Notes: generated by a model not told the origin, from the letters alone. Counted from the stretch's first letter, positions 9,120 to 19,215 are shown. The stretch is 64,000 nt of DNA from an uncultured Prevotellaceae bacterium (GCA_902767775.1 CACXIP010000007.1:1-64000); one strand, 5' to 3'. Numbers and translations: made by a program.

Positions 9120-9706
9120 GTACATCTGATGCTGGCAGGCCGCTCAGAATAGCGGTAACAGGAGGCATCGGCAGCGGCAAGTCGTATGTGTGCCACATCC
9201 TCGCAGAGAGAGGCATTGAGGTCTATGACTGCGATGCGGCCGCCAAACGGCTGATGCGAGAGTCTGAGGACATACGCAGCCAACTCACCTCACTGATAGG
9301 AGAGGATGCTTACCGTGAAGGCCGTCTCAACAAGGCAGCGGTAGCGCGTTTCCTCATGCAGTCGGAGGACAATACCCAGAAGGTCAACGCCATCGTCCAT
9401 CCCGCCGTGGGCCTCGATTTCGTCTTGTCGGGACTGTCGTGGATGGAGTGTGCCATTCTCTTCGAGAGCGGTTTCGACAGGTATGTCGACCGTGTGGTCT
9501 GTGTCACTGCTCCTGAGGAAGTGCGTCTGGCGCGTGTCATGCGCCGTGATGGCATCACCCGCGAGGCCGCCGGCGCTTGGATGAAAAAGCAGATGCCGCA
9601 GCACGAGGTGCTCGCACGCAGCGACTATGAGATTGTCAACGACGGTGTGCGCGATGTGGCGGCACAGGTAGACCGAATCCTTGGAAGATTGCAGATAAAA
9701 AGTTAA
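9116..9706 (+). CDS. coaE: Dephospho-CoA kinase
   Basis: CoaE phosphorylates the ribose 3'-OH of dephospho-CoA, the last step of coenzyme A synthesis. The 196-residue protein has the P-loop GGIGSGKS at about residues 15-22, an early YDCDAAAKRLM segment, and the FESGFDRYVDRVVCVTAP region typical of the family. It overlaps ybbR by four bases. Length is normal. Confidence 0.95.
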   Translation: MSTSDAGRPLRIAVTGGIGSGKSYVCHILAERGIEVYDCDAAAKRLMRESEDIRSQLTSLIGEDAYREGRLNKAAVARFLMQSEDNTQKVNAIVHPAVGLDFVLSGLSWMECAILFESGFDRYVDRVVCVTAPEEVRLARVMRRDGITREAAGAWMKKQMPQHEVLARSDYEIVNDGVRDVAAQVDRILGRLQIKS

Positions 9707-9757
9707 AGATTTTATAAAGACATATTTAATCATTTTAGAATATTCAAAAAGAAAACA

Positions 9758-10201
9758 ATGAAAGAGACTATTCTGTCCATAGCCGGAAAGCCAGGGCTGT
9801 ATAAACTGGTGACAAGAGGAAAGAACAACCTGATAGTGGAATCCCTCGACGAGGCGCACAAGCGCCAGCCTGTGTTCAACAGCGACCGCGTCATCAGCCT
9901 TGCCGACATTGCCATGTACACTGAGGGAGAGGATGTGCCCCTGATGAAGGTGATGATTGCCCTGCGCGACAAAGAAGAGGGCAAGCCAACCGCTATCAAC
10001 TACCGCAAGGCATCCGGTGAGGAACTCCGTTCGTATTTCTCAGATATCCTGCCCGATTTCGACCGCGACCGCGTGCACGACAGCGACATCCGCAAGTTGC
10101 TGCAGTGGTATAACCTGCTCATTGCTGCCGGCATCACCGACTTTGAGGATGACCTGGAGCCTACCGAGGGCGACAACGTTGACGACCGTAAAGACCAATA
10201 A
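9758..10201 (+). CDS. DUF5606 family protein
   Basis: This 147-residue acidic cytoplasmic protein begins [18 protein letters not shown], the recognisable start of the DUF5606 family, found in Bacteroidetes often next to coaE. No catalytic motif is visible. The first half looks like a small SH3-like beta domain and the second half is helical and acidic. It ends 5 bases before pepT. Function is unknown. Confidence 0.8.
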   Translation: MKETILSIAGKPGLYKLVTRGKNNLIVESLDEAHKRQPVFNSDRVISLADIAMYTEGEDVPLMKVMIALRDKEEGKPTAINYRKASGEELRSYFSDILPDFDRDRVHDSDIRKLLQWYNLLIAAGITDFEDDLEPTEGDNVDDRKDQ

Positions 10202-10206
10202 GCATC

Positions 10207-11436
10207 ATGGGCATGACACTGACTGAGCGCTTTCTGCGATACACACAGTTTGACACCCAGTCGAGTGAGGACTCGGCTACGGTGCCCAGCACCTCCAAGC
10301 AGTTGGTCTTCGCAGAGTTCCTGCGCGACGAACTGGTCGGCGAGGGCTTTTCTGACGTCACGATGGACGACAAGGGCTATATCTACGCCACGCTCAAGTC
10401 GAACATGAAAAAGCCGGCGCCTGTCATCGGCTTCATCTCTCATTATGACACCAGTCCCGACTGCAGCGGCGCCAACATCCATCCACGCATTGTAGAGTCA
10501 TACGACGGCGGCGACATCGTGCTCTCCGAGGGCATCGTCTCCTCGCCCAGCAAGTTTCCCGAACTCCTCTCGCATGTTGGTGAGGACCTTATCGTCACCG
10601 ACGGCAAGACGCTGCTTGGTGCTGACGACAAGGCTGGCATTGCCGAGATTGTGCAGGCGATGTGCTTTCTGCGCGACCATGATGAGATAGCGCATGGCGA
10701 CATCCGCGTGGCGTTCAATCCCGACGAGGAAATCGGCATGGGTGCCCACCATTTCGATGTGGAGCACTTTGGCTGCGAATGGGCCTACACCATCGACGGC
10801 GGCGACCTCGGCGAACTGGAGTTTGAGAATTTCAACGCTGCCTCTGCCAAGGTGCGCATTGCTGGAGTGAGTGTCCATCCGGGCTATGCCAAAGGGAAGA
10901 TGGTGAATGCCAACCGTGTGGCAGCGGAGTTCATCTCTCTGCTGCCTGCCGACGAGACCCCTGAGACGACCGATGGCTATCAGGGATTCTATCATCTTTT
11001 AGGCATCCAGTCGAATATAGAGGGCGCGCAACTGTCATACATCATCCGCGACCACGACCGTGAGCGCTTTGAGGACCGCAAGCAGTTCATCTGCCAGTGT
11101 GCCGCTGAAATCAACAAACGCTATGGGGAGAACACCTGCCAGATAGAGGTGGCCGACCAATACTACAACATGAAGGAGATGATCGACCCCAACATGCATG
11201 TCATCGACTTGGTGCTCATGGCGATGCAGGAGTGTGGCGTACCTCCCCGTGTGCAGCCCATTCGCGGCGGCACCGACGGTGCCCAACTGTCGTTCAAGGG
11301 CTTGCCGTGCCCCAATATCTTTGCCGGAGGGGTCAATTTCCATGGTCCCTATGAGTTCGTTTCTGTTCAGGTAATGGAGAAGGCGATGCAGGTGATTGTG
11401 AAACTCTGTGAGCTGACCGCCCACTACCACGATTAA
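10207..11436 (+). CDS. pepT: Peptidase T (tripeptide aminopeptidase)
   Basis: PepT is a dinuclear zinc M20 aminopeptidase that removes the N-terminal residue of tripeptides in the cytoplasm. The 409-residue protein shows the metal ligands in order: His in ISHYDTSPD, Asp in [12 protein letters not shown], Glu-Glu in NPDEEIGMG, Asp in TIDGGDLGE, and a C-terminal [16 protein letters not shown] segment. Length matches the family. The promoter is probably shared with the upstream operon. Confidence 0.95.
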   Translation: MGMTLTERFLRYTQFDTQSSEDSATVPSTSKQLVFAEFLRDELVGEGFSDVTMDDKGYIYATLKSNMKKPAPVIGFISHYDTSPDCSGANIHPRIVESYDGGDIVLSEGIVSSPSKFPELLSHVGEDLIVTDGKTLLGADDKAGIAEIVQAMCFLRDHDEIAHGDIRVAFNPDEEIGMGAHHFDVEHFGCEWAYTIDGGDLGELEFENFNAASAKVRIAGVSVHPGYAKGKMVNANRVAAEFISLLPADETPETTDGYQGFYHLLGIQSNIEGAQLSYIIRDHDRERFEDRKQFICQCAAEINKRYGENTCQIEVADQYYNMKEMIDPNMHVIDLVLMAMQECGVPPRVQPIRGGTDGAQLSFKGLPCPNIFAGGVNFHGPYEFVSVQVMEKAMQVIVKLCELTAHYHD

Positions 11437-11445
11437 AAGCCGCTC

Positions 11446-13698
11446 ATGTCAGAACTGCCGGAGCTCGTCAAGGATTTGGCGCTTATCCTCATCGTGGCAG
11501 GCGTCGTATCCATTTTGTTCAAGCGACTGAGGCAACCCCTTGTGTTGGGTTACCTCGTCGCTGGTTTTTTGGTGGGTCCCCATATGCCCTATACGATGAC
11601 GGTGGGCGACCAGGAGAACATAGAGACATGGGCCAGCATCGGTGTGATGTTCACCCTGTTCTCACTCGGTCTGGACTTCTCGTTTAAGAAAATCCTCAAA
11701 ATGGGGGCGGCGCCCATCATTGCCACCACCACCATTGTCTTCTGCATGATGACGCTGGGCATTTTTGTAGGACATGTCTTCCGATGGAGCGACATGAACT
11801 GCATCTTCCTTGGCGGTATGCTGGCGATGAGCTCCACCACCATTATCTACAAGGCTTTCGACGACCTCGGACTGCGGCAGCAGAATTTCTCAGGACTGGT
11901 GATGAGCGTGCTCATCCTTGAGGATATCCTCGCCATCGTCATGATGGTGATGCTTGCTGCGATGGCAGGCGGCGGCAGTGCCGGTGGGGGAGAGATGCTC
12001 AACAGCGTCCTCCGTATCGGGTTCTTCCTCGTGCTGTGGTTTGTCGTGGGCATCTTCATCATCCCGTTGTTCCTGCGCTCTGTGCGCAAGTTGGTCAATG
12101 CAGAGATGCTGCTCATTGTCTCATTGGGCCTGTGCTGCCTCATGGCGGTGATTTCCACGACAGTGGGATTCAGCAGCGCTTTCGGCGCCTTCGTCATGGG
12201 TTCCATTTTGGCAGAGACCATCGAAGCCGAGAAAATCATCAAACTTGTAGAACCTGTCAAAAACCTGTTTGGTGCCATCTTCTTCGTGTCGGTAGGCATG
12301 TTGGTCGACCCCGACATCATCGCTCAGTATGCGGTTCCCATTGTCACCTTGGTGCTGGTCATCCTGATTGGCCAGGCTTTGTTTGGAAGCATGGGCTTCC
12401 TCTTCAGCGGCCAGTCGCTCAAGTCGGCGATGCGGTGCGGCTTCTCCATGGCACAGATAGGTGAGTTCTCGTTCATCATCGCCACATTGGGCCGCTCCCT
12501 GAATGTCGTCAGCGACTTCCTCTACCCTGTGGTCGTGGCGGTGTCGGTCATCACCACCTTCCTCACACCCTATATGATGAAAGCGGCGATACCGTGTTAC
12601 AATTATCTGGAGAAGCATTTGCCAAAAACGTGGATACGCCGCCTCAACCATCTCACCATGAGTCAGCCGTCGGCACACGGCGAGCGGGGACATTGGCGCA
12701 ACCTGCTTGTCTCGCTGACCGTCATCACAGTCATCTACTCCATCCTCTCTGCGGCGAGCATCACATTGATGTTCACCTTCTTCCTGCCTTTTGTCCGACA
12801 AATCCTGTCGCTTTGGTGGGCGAATGCCGTGTGTGGTGTGCTCACCATCATGCTCATCTCGCCGTTCCTTCGTGCCATCATGATGAAGAAGAACCACAGC
12901 GAGGATTTCAAGGCATTGTGGACCTCCAACCGCATCAACCGCTTCCCTCTGGTGTTCACCATCATCGTGAGGGTTTTCATCGCGGTGGCATTTGTGTTCT
13001 ATGTGTGCAATGAACTGTCGCATTTCTCAATGGCATTCCTCATCAGTCTCTGTGTGGCGGTGGCAATGCTCATGATTATGTCGCGCAGACTGAAGTCGAG
13101 GAGTATCCGCATGGAGCGTTTGTTTATCCAGAACCTACGCTCTCGCGACATCGAGGCGGAGGTGACGGGTCGCATCCGTCCACTTTTTGAGGGGCGTCTT
13201 CTCGACCGCGACATCCATATTGCTGATTTCGATGTGCCTGCCGACTCCAAGTGGTCGGGCAAGACATTGGCGCAACTGGCCTTGGGCCACCAATATGGCG
13301 TACATGTGAGCAGCATCCTCCGTGCCACCCACCGGCTCAACATCCCTGAGGGCAGTTCGGTCATCTATCCAGGCGACAAACTGCAGGTAATCGGCAGCGA
13401 CGAGCAGTTGGCTGCTTTTGGTCAGGCGTTGGCCAATGAGGTATTTGATGAGGACTATGAGTTGGAGAAACGAGAGATGAAACTTCGTCGGATGGTGATT
13501 GATGGCAACAGCCAGTTTGTTGGCAAGACGTTGGAGGAGAGTGGCATCCGCCATGTGTTCAACTGCATGGTGGTGGGTTTGGAGGAAGGTAAGGAAAATC
13601 TTTCTCAGGTGTTGCCATCCTATTGTTTTGCCAAGGGCGACATCATTTGGGTCGTCGGCGAAGTAGAGGACCTTGACAGACTAACAATTAATGGATGA
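11446..13698 (+). CDS. Kef-type cation:proton antiporter with TrkA-C regulatory domains
   Basis: The 750-residue protein has about 12 membrane segments in residues 7-380 (Na+/H+ exchanger fold; GYLVAGFLVGPH near the start). An additional membrane region (about 425-550) follows, then two TrkA-C/RCK-C-like domains (about 580-670 and 680-745) that usually bind regulatory ligands. The transported ion (K+ or Na+) cannot be settled. It starts 9 bases after pepT. Its TGA stop lies inside the left arm of a GATGAAG-word inverted repeat. Confidence 0.9.
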   Translation: MSELPELVKDLALILIVAGVVSILFKRLRQPLVLGYLVAGFLVGPHMPYTMTVGDQENIETWASIGVMFTLFSLGLDFSFKKILKMGAAPIIATTTIVFCMMTLGIFVGHVFRWSDMNCIFLGGMLAMSSTTIIYKAFDDLGLRQQNFSGLVMSVLILEDILAIVMMVMLAAMAGGGSAGGGEMLNSVLRIGFFLVLWFVVGIFIIPLFLRSVRKLVNAEMLLIVSLGLCCLMAVISTTVGFSSAFGAFVMGSILAETIEAEKIIKLVEPVKNLFGAIFFVSVGMLVDPDIIAQYAVPIVTLVLVILIGQALFGSMGFLFSGQSLKSAMRCGFSMAQIGEFSFIIATLGRSLNVVSDFLYPVVVAVSVITTFLTPYMMKAAIPCYNYLEKHLPKTWIRRLNHLTMSQPSAHGERGHWRNLLVSLTVITVIYSILSAASITLMFTFFLPFVRQILSLWWANAVCGVLTIMLISPFLRAIMMKKNHSEDFKALWTSNRINRFPLVFTIIVRVFIAVAFVFYVCNELSHFSMAFLISLCVAVAMLMIMSRRLKSRSIRMERLFIQNLRSRDIEAEVTGRIRPLFEGRLLDRDIHIADFDVPADSKWSGKTLAQLALGHQYGVHVSSILRATHRLNIPEGSSVIYPGDKLQVIGSDEQLAAFGQALANEVFDEDYELEKREMKLRRMVIDGNSQFVGKTLEESGIRHVFNCMVVGLEEGKENLSQVLPSYCFAKGDIIWVVGEVEDLDRLTING

Positions 13699-13771
13699 AG
13701 GATGAAAGATGAAGGATGAAGGTTATTTGCAAATCTATCAAACTTTCATCCTTCATCTTTCATCCTTCATC
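13694..13771. repeat. GATGAAG-word inverted repeat, likely bidirectional terminator
   Basis: The arms 13694-13720 and 13745-13771 are perfect 27-nt reverse complements with a 24-nt loop. Each arm is built of GATGAAG/GATGAAA words. It lies between convergent genes (antiporter, lptD) and includes the antiporter stop codon. Confidence 0.9.
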
Positions 13772-13775
13772 TATT

Positions 13776-16679
13776 TTAGTACCACTGAACGGCATTGCTG
13801 TATCCGCTGCGCTTGTCGTACTTGAGTGCGTCGGCAAGGGTGGAAGCATTGCATCGGAAGGAGAAATTGTAACTGGTATATGGTGCCAGGACTACGGAGC
13901 ACGACATGCTGAAGCAGTGGAGGTCGCGTGAGAGCGATGCCGTGGTCATGGACACTTTTTTGTTTTCGAAGTCATAGCCAGAGGAGAAGCTGATGTTCCA
14001 TCCCTTGCTCAGCCTCACGTTTCCACTCATGTTGAGTGTTTGGGTGAACTTATAGGGATAGCGCATCGTCTTGGTGTTGAATTTGCCTCCGGTGTTCTCC
14101 CTCATGGTGATACCGTAGCCGAAGGTGAGTGACCATGGCAGGCTGAACGACATATATCCGTCCTCATCGGTCTCTGCCTTGGTCTTCCCTTTGGCACCGC
14201 GCTGCCCTTTGACGAGGTCGGCATCCACATTGGTCTCTATATCAGGATCGACACCTTCGTCGTCATCTTCCTCCTCTTTGTCCTCTTCGTCATCTTTGTC
14301 GCCGCCGCCAAACCATTTCGCTATTTTTTCGGGTGTGAGGGTGAACGATATGTTCTGCGACATGCCTTGGAAGCGTCCCCATCTGCCATAACTGTACTCG
14401 GTGTGTGTGCCTATATACGGACGGCCGTTCTCGTCGAGCTCGTAGGCATAGGTGGCAAAGACGGCATTCAGGTTGAATGTGTAGTTTTTCCACCATTTGA
14501 GTCGGAGCCTCATGTTGAGGTCGCTTAGGGGTCGCTCTTTGGCAGACATATTGTACGACATGCTGGCACCCAGTTCGTCGATGAGGCTGATTTTCTTCAA
14601 AGAGTCATCAGCGTTGCGTATCTTCATCTCCAGGTTGTTGGACACGTCGAAGGTGACGCTTCCCGTCTTTCCCTTTCCAGGCACGCCATATAGTCCGTGG
14701 GAGAAGGGCGAGTACTGCACAAGTGTCACATTGCCCTTTGCGTCGGTCTTCTGGTAGGTGTCATAGAATCCGTAGCGCTCCGCACTGAAGTCAGGTGCGT
14801 AGCTGAAACTCACTGTCGGAGTGATGACGTGGCGGATGCGGTCGATTTTATCGCCGAAGATTTTGCGGCTTGGAATCCAGTTGCCGTAGAGTTTTGTCGA
14901 AGCCGACAGGCTCATGTTCCAGTTGTATACGTTGTAGAAGCCGTAAGTGGTGTCGCATACCTCCACGTTTCTGTCTTCATCCCATGAGCGGGTTATCTTG
15001 TCGCTGTACATGCGGTCGGTGAAACTGACTGACGGCGTGATGTTGATGTAGTTGAACAGGACGAAGTTGCCGCTGATGGGGATGGAGTGCTGGAATCCGT
15101 TTTTCCAGTCCTTGATGAGGTTGGAGTGCAGGAATTGTTTTTCCTTCACATTGATGGAGTTGCTCAGTCGTCCAGTGTAGCTCAGCGCTATTTTCTCATA
15201 CCATTTTTCCTTGCCTACCATCTTCTTTCTCTTGAAGGGGTAGAATCGGCTGATGGATACGTTGAGGTCGGGCATTGTCATGGCGATGGTGGTGTCGCGC
15301 ATGTTCTGCGAGAGGTTGGCTGTCGTACTGATGTTCATGCCGATGCTCGAGAACTGCGTGGTGTAGTTGATGGATGACGTGCGCGTGCTTTGGGTGAGTG
15401 TCTGCGGGTTGTACATGCTCGTCAGGTTGTTGCGCTCGAAGCTCGACGTGGCGAAGTTGACGCTGGCGGAGAGGGAGTTGAAGGGGTTGGCCTTGGCATC
15501 CTTGCGGTGGCTCCACTGTATTTTGAAACTCTCCTGCTCGGTGAAGTCGGGCATTCCTTTGTCGCCTGTCTTGGTGTTCTGGTAGTTGAAGTAGAACGAC
15601 CCGCTGTAGCGGTAGCGTTTCCTGTAGTTGGTGGCGGCAGAGATGCCCCACGAACCTTTGGTGTAGATTTCTCCCAGCAGTTTGAGGTCCCACTTGTCGT
15701 TGACGGCGAAGTAGTATCCACCGTCGCGCAGGTAGAAGCCCCTCGCGTTCTCATCGCCGTAAGTGGGCATGATGAAACCGCTGGAGTAGCTCTTGGAGAA
15801 GGGGAAGAAGCCATATGGGATGGCAAGGGGCAGCGGCACGTCGGCTACGACGAGGTATGCGGAGCCGAAGAACACATCCTTGCCGGGTCTTACCTTCGCC
15901 CGTGAGAGGGCGATGTAGAAGTCGGGATGCTCCTCGTCGCAAGTGGTGTATCGTCCCTTGGCAAGGTAGAGGTTGCCCTCAGCATCGCGCTTGGCATATT
16001 TGCTTCGTAGGAATCCGTCCTCTTGCTCGGTATACACATTGTCGATGAATCCCTTCTTTGTCTTGAAGTTGTAGAGGATGGAGTCACTCTCATACTGGTC
16101 GTTGCCCATTTTGAAGATGGGGGTGCCGCCTTGTCCGCTCGCCTCCGTGGAGTCGGGCACGCCATAGGCATCCACCAGGCTTCTGTCGAGATTGACATGT
16201 GCGTTGGCGCTGGTGAGGTTCATCTCCTGATAGTCCACATTGGTCTCGCCATAGAGGTATGCATCCTTGGAGACGGCGTCATAGACGATGGAGTCCTTGG
16301 CGCTGAAGGTCACGGGAGCCTCGATGCCATTGGGTTTGGCACGGTTGAGTGAGTCGAGTCGAAGGGAGTCGTCGATGGCTTTGTTGTAGTGGTAGATGGC
16401 GAGTTCGAGTGAGTCCATCGCGAGGGTGTCGGGGCCTGCCGCCGTGTCTATATGGATGGTGTCGTTGAGCAGGCTGTCGTTGGGCATGCTGTCAGTAGGC
16501 ATTGCCCCGAGATGGATGACGCCTGTGGGGATGGCGTCGGGGAGTAGGGTGTCTGTGGGAATGGTGTCGGCAAGGAGCTGTCTTACCTGTGCCTTCGATT
16601 TCGCACCGGGCACAGGAACAACCGCCATCACCATCATGACGGCCATCAGAAGCAGCGTTGTCGTTTGTCTCGCTCTCAT
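13776..16679 (-). CDS. lptD: LPS-assembly outer-membrane protein, LptD-like
   Basis: LptD inserts lipopolysaccharide into the outer leaflet of the outer membrane. The 967-residue protein has a signal peptide (about 1-26), a Thr/Asp/Pro-rich region, an OstA-like N-terminal domain (about 95-260, SIVYDAVSKDAYLYGE onwards) and a large C-terminal barrel. This matches Bacteroidetes 'putative LPS assembly protein LptD'. An acidic insertion (DKDDEEDKEEEDDDEG) lies near residues 800-815. The ATG at 16679 is chosen because upstream codons fall in the promoter, which would leave a leader of only a few bases. Confidence 0.85.
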   Translation of the reverse strand: MRARQTTTLLLMAVMMVMAVVPVPGAKSKAQVRQLLADTIPTDTLLPDAIPTGVIHLGAMPTDSMPNDSLLNDTIHIDTAAGPDTLAMDSLELAIYHYNKAIDDSLRLDSLNRAKPNGIEAPVTFSAKDSIVYDAVSKDAYLYGETNVDYQEMNLTSANAHVNLDRSLVDAYGVPDSTEASGQGGTPIFKMGNDQYESDSILYNFKTKKGFIDNVYTEQEDGFLRSKYAKRDAEGNLYLAKGRYTTCDEEHPDFYIALSRAKVRPGKDVFFGSAYLVVADVPLPLAIPYGFFPFSKSYSSGFIMPTYGDENARGFYLRDGGYYFAVNDKWDLKLLGEIYTKGSWGISAATNYRKRYRYSGSFYFNYQNTKTGDKGMPDFTEQESFKIQWSHRKDAKANPFNSLSASVNFATSSFERNNLTSMYNPQTLTQSTRTSSINYTTQFSSIGMNISTTANLSQNMRDTTIAMTMPDLNVSISRFYPFKRKKMVGKEKWYEKIALSYTGRLSNSINVKEKQFLHSNLIKDWKNGFQHSIPISGNFVLFNYINITPSVSFTDRMYSDKITRSWDEDRNVEVCDTTYGFYNVYNWNMSLSASTKLYGNWIPSRKIFGDKIDRIRHVITPTVSFSYAPDFSAERYGFYDTYQKTDAKGNVTLVQYSPFSHGLYGVPGKGKTGSVTFDVSNNLEMKIRNADDSLKKISLIDELGASMSYNMSAKERPLSDLNMRLRLKWWKNYTFNLNAVFATYAYELDENGRPYIGTHTEYSYGRWGRFQGMSQNISFTLTPEKIAKWFGGGDKDDEEDKEEEDDDEGVDPDIETNVDADLVKGQRGAKGKTKAETDEDGYMSFSLPWSLTFGYGITMRENTGGKFNTKTMRYPYKFTQTLNMSGNVRLSKGWNISFSSGYDFENKKVSMTTASLSRDLHCFSMSCSVVLAPYTSYNFSFRCNASTLADALKYDKRSGYSNAVQWY

Positions 16680-16688
16680 TCCAGAATG

Positions 16689-16719
16689 CAAAAGTACGAA
16701 TAAGCGAGTGGAAAGCAAA
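16689..16719 (-). promoter_or_regulatory. Promoter of lptD
   Basis: The minus strand reads TTTG (16719-16716), 19 bases, then TACTTTTG (16696-16689). The -7 box ends only 10 bases before the ATG, so the mRNA should be leaderless or nearly so. Confidence 0.7.
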
Positions 16720-16820
16720 ATAAAATAAGATTTTTTAATTTTCTTTCCTTGGTGAGAGTACCTTTAGCTCACACTTATCCATTTTCATAAATGGAAGCGA
16801 GGCATTGAGTAATACTCATC

Positions 16821-17357
16821 CTAATTGAAGAGGATTTCCCATTCTTGGAAACGGAGGAGGCCCTCAGTGCCGAATTTGGCGAGGCTTCGCTCAGCCTGTT
16901 CGATGGTCTTCTCCCTTTCAAGGTGAGTCTTGGAGAAAAATTTGTCGGCATAGCAGATGACCTTTTCCTCGAGAGTCTCAGGCAAGAGACTTTGATGGGG
17001 TAGGGGGAGGTCTTGGCTGACGATGTCGTCGAGTGAGAGTCCGGCGCCGGTGTGGCGCTCACACACGCGGGCATGGCGCTCAAGTCCTTCTTCACGCAGC
17101 ATGGTGGCACCGAGGATACCGTGACAGATATAGGGATGTGAGCCATGACAGAGAATGCCGGGCGCATCAGTCTGGCAGATGCCGATGTCGTGAAGCATGG
17201 CCGCCTCAAGGATGAATTCCTTGTCGAGTTGCAGTTCGGGGTGAGCGTCGGCTATTTGGAGCGCCTTTCTTGCCACGCTCTCACTGTGAACGACGAGGAT
17301 GCGGCGCAATGCTGCATCCTCGTCGTAATACTTGTCAATGATTTTCCAAAAATCCAT
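16821..17357 (-). CDS. HD-domain phosphohydrolase
   Basis: The 178-residue cytoplasmic protein has an HD domain: His in HSESVARKAL (about 24), the HD doublet in AAMLHDIGIC (about 53-54), a later His in HGSHPYICHG, and a downstream Asp in CYADKFF. Such single-domain HD proteins hydrolyse nucleotide or phosphoester substrates; the substrate is unknown. The ATG at 17357 is chosen because HD homology begins there. It starts 13 bases after the stop of the carboxyltransferase-like gene, so the two are probably co-transcribed. Confidence 0.8.
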   Translation of the reverse strand: MDFWKIIDKYYDEDAALRRILVVHSESVARKALQIADAHPELQLDKEFILEAAMLHDIGICQTDAPGILCHGSHPYICHGILGATMLREEGLERHARVCERHTGAGLSLDDIVSQDLPLPHQSLLPETLEEKVICYADKFFSKTHLEREKTIEQAERSLAKFGTEGLLRFQEWEILFN

Positions 17358-17370
17358 TGTGGGGTTGTGA

Positions 17371-19146
17371 TTATTGCTCCGGCCGCTCGATGTAGGCGAT
17401 GACATCACCCTTCATGACGTTGCTGCCGCGTTTGGCGTTGATTTCCACCAGACGGCCGCCGATGGCAGCGGGCACTTCCACTATCTCACCCCAAGGAGCC
17501 TGGATGTAGCAGAGGGTGTCGCCCTCCTTGTATTCTTTGCCGATATAAGGCTCGACTGTCGGGGCGCACTCGCCTTCGCCGTTGAACTCCCAGTAGACCT
17601 GGCCCTTGACGGGGGCGGCGATGGCGTCGGCCTTGGCATGTTTGAATGCTGCAATCTGCTCGGGCGAGAGTTTCGCACCCAGTTTGGCATCCTTTGCCTT
17701 CTGCAGGTCGGCGAGGAAGTTCTTCTTTGCCTGTCCGCTCTTGAAGTTGCGGTACTGCTCGGGGTGCATGCCCAGTTCGTAGAGCTCCTCGTCGTCGGGA
17801 CCATACTCCCATCCGTTCTCGTCCATCTCCTTGCGGAAGTCGTCGAGTGCATTGGGGATGAGGGTGTGCGGGTCGGCGTCGGTGAACTCGCGTCCCTGCT
17901 TGGCAGCCAGTTCCTTGATTTCGGGAGCGATTTCGCCAGGGATGCGTCCGCTCTTGCCGAGCACCATGCCCCACATAGCGTCGTCCATCATCACATAGCG
18001 TCCCTTGCCCTGCTCTAAGGTGAGGAGGTTGGTGAGCGCGATGTTCTTCACATACTGCGAGAACGGAGTCACCAGTGGTGGGTAGCCCACCTTTGGCCAG
18101 ACGTATGCCACCTCGTCGAAGAGTTGGACGAGCAGGTCGTCGATGGACAGTTCGGGCTCGCCTTTCTTTACACGTGTCTTGTTGATAATTTGGTGGATGC
18201 CGCCGAGGTCGGCCATCATGCTGCCCATCATACCGCCTGGCAGACCGCATCCGAGGAGCAGTGAGCTCATGTGCTTGTTGCCCGGATTGATGAAATAGCC
18301 CAGCCAGTCGTCGATGAACTCCTGTGTGAGTGAGCGAGCCTTCATGTAAGCCTTCATGTTGATGTCTGCCACCTCGAAGCCCTCGTTCTTCAGCATGCTC
18401 TGCACGGAGATGATGTCTGGGTGCACCTTGCCCCATGACAGCGGTTCGATGGCGGTGTCGATGATGTCGGCTCCATTGTTGCACACCTCGAGGATGGATG
18501 CCATGGAGAGACCTGGTCCGGAGTGGCCGTGGTACTGGATAATGATATCAGGGTGCTTGTCCTTGATTGACTTCGTCAGTTTGCCGAGCATGGCGGGCTG
18601 TCCGATGCCAGCCATATCTTTGAGGCAGATTTCCTGTGCGCCGGCGGCAATCAGTTCATCAGCGATGTTGCTGTAGTATTCCACGGTGTGCACGGGAGAG
18701 GTGGTGATGCACAGGGTAGCCTGTGGCGTCATGCCGGCCTCGAGAGCCCATTTGATGCTGGGGATGATGTTGCGGGTGTCGTTAAGACCGCAGAAGATAC
18801 GTGGAATGTCCACGCCTTGTGCGTGCTTCACCTTGTATTGCAATTGTCTCACGTCATCGGGCACGGGGTACATGCGCAGGGCGTTGAGTCCTCTGTCGAG
18901 CATATGGGTCTTGATGCCCACCTCGTTGAATGGTTTGCAGAATGCGCGTACGGCGGCGTTGGGGTTCTCACCTGCCAGGAGGTTGACTTGCTCGAAGGCA
19001 CCTCCGTTGGTCTCTACGCGGGCGAAGCAGCCCATGTCGATGATGGCGGGGGCGATGCGCTCCAATTGGTCTTTCCTGGGCTGGAATTTGCCTGATGACT
19101 GCCACATGTCGCGATAGACGAGACTGAATTGGATTTTCTTTTTCAT
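17371..19146 (-). CDS. Carboxyltransferase (OadA/PycB-like) with degenerate biotinyl domain
   Basis: The 591-residue protein has an HMGL-like TIM barrel (about 1-300) resembling oxaloacetate decarboxylase alpha/pyruvate carboxylase B. It keeps the catalytic-lysine motif CLKDMAG (about 174-180) and a metal-site-like HGHSG. A conserved middle domain (about 300-500) and a C-terminal biotinyl/lipoyl-like domain (about 515-588) follow. In the last domain the biotin-accepting Met-Lys-Met is replaced by Pro-Trp-Gly (YIQAPWGEIVEVP). The N-terminal RDMWQS also differs from the usual RD.HQS. It therefore may not carry biotin itself. Promoter at 19216-19246; the HD gene follows. Confidence 0.8.
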   Translation of the reverse strand: MKKKIQFSLVYRDMWQSSGKFQPRKDQLERIAPAIIDMGCFARVETNGGAFEQVNLLAGENPNAAVRAFCKPFNEVGIKTHMLDRGLNALRMYPVPDDVRQLQYKVKHAQGVDIPRIFCGLNDTRNIIPSIKWALEAGMTPQATLCITTSPVHTVEYYSNIADELIAAGAQEICLKDMAGIGQPAMLGKLTKSIKDKHPDIIIQYHGHSGPGLSMASILEVCNNGADIIDTAIEPLSWGKVHPDIISVQSMLKNEGFEVADINMKAYMKARSLTQEFIDDWLGYFINPGNKHMSSLLLGCGLPGGMMGSMMADLGGIHQIINKTRVKKGEPELSIDDLLVQLFDEVAYVWPKVGYPPLVTPFSQYVKNIALTNLLTLEQGKGRYVMMDDAMWGMVLGKSGRIPGEIAPEIKELAAKQGREFTDADPHTLIPNALDDFRKEMDENGWEYGPDDEELYELGMHPEQYRNFKSGQAKKNFLADLQKAKDAKLGAKLSPEQIAAFKHAKADAIAAPVKGQVYWEFNGEGECAPTVEPYIGKEYKEGDTLCYIQAPWGEIVEVPAAIGGRLVEINAKRGSNVMKGDVIAYIERPEQ

Positions 19147-19215
19147 TGTTATCAGTTTAAGTTATTTGGTTAAGGCAATTTGTTGTGTTTTCAGAATATA
19201 TGCGAATAGATAGGG

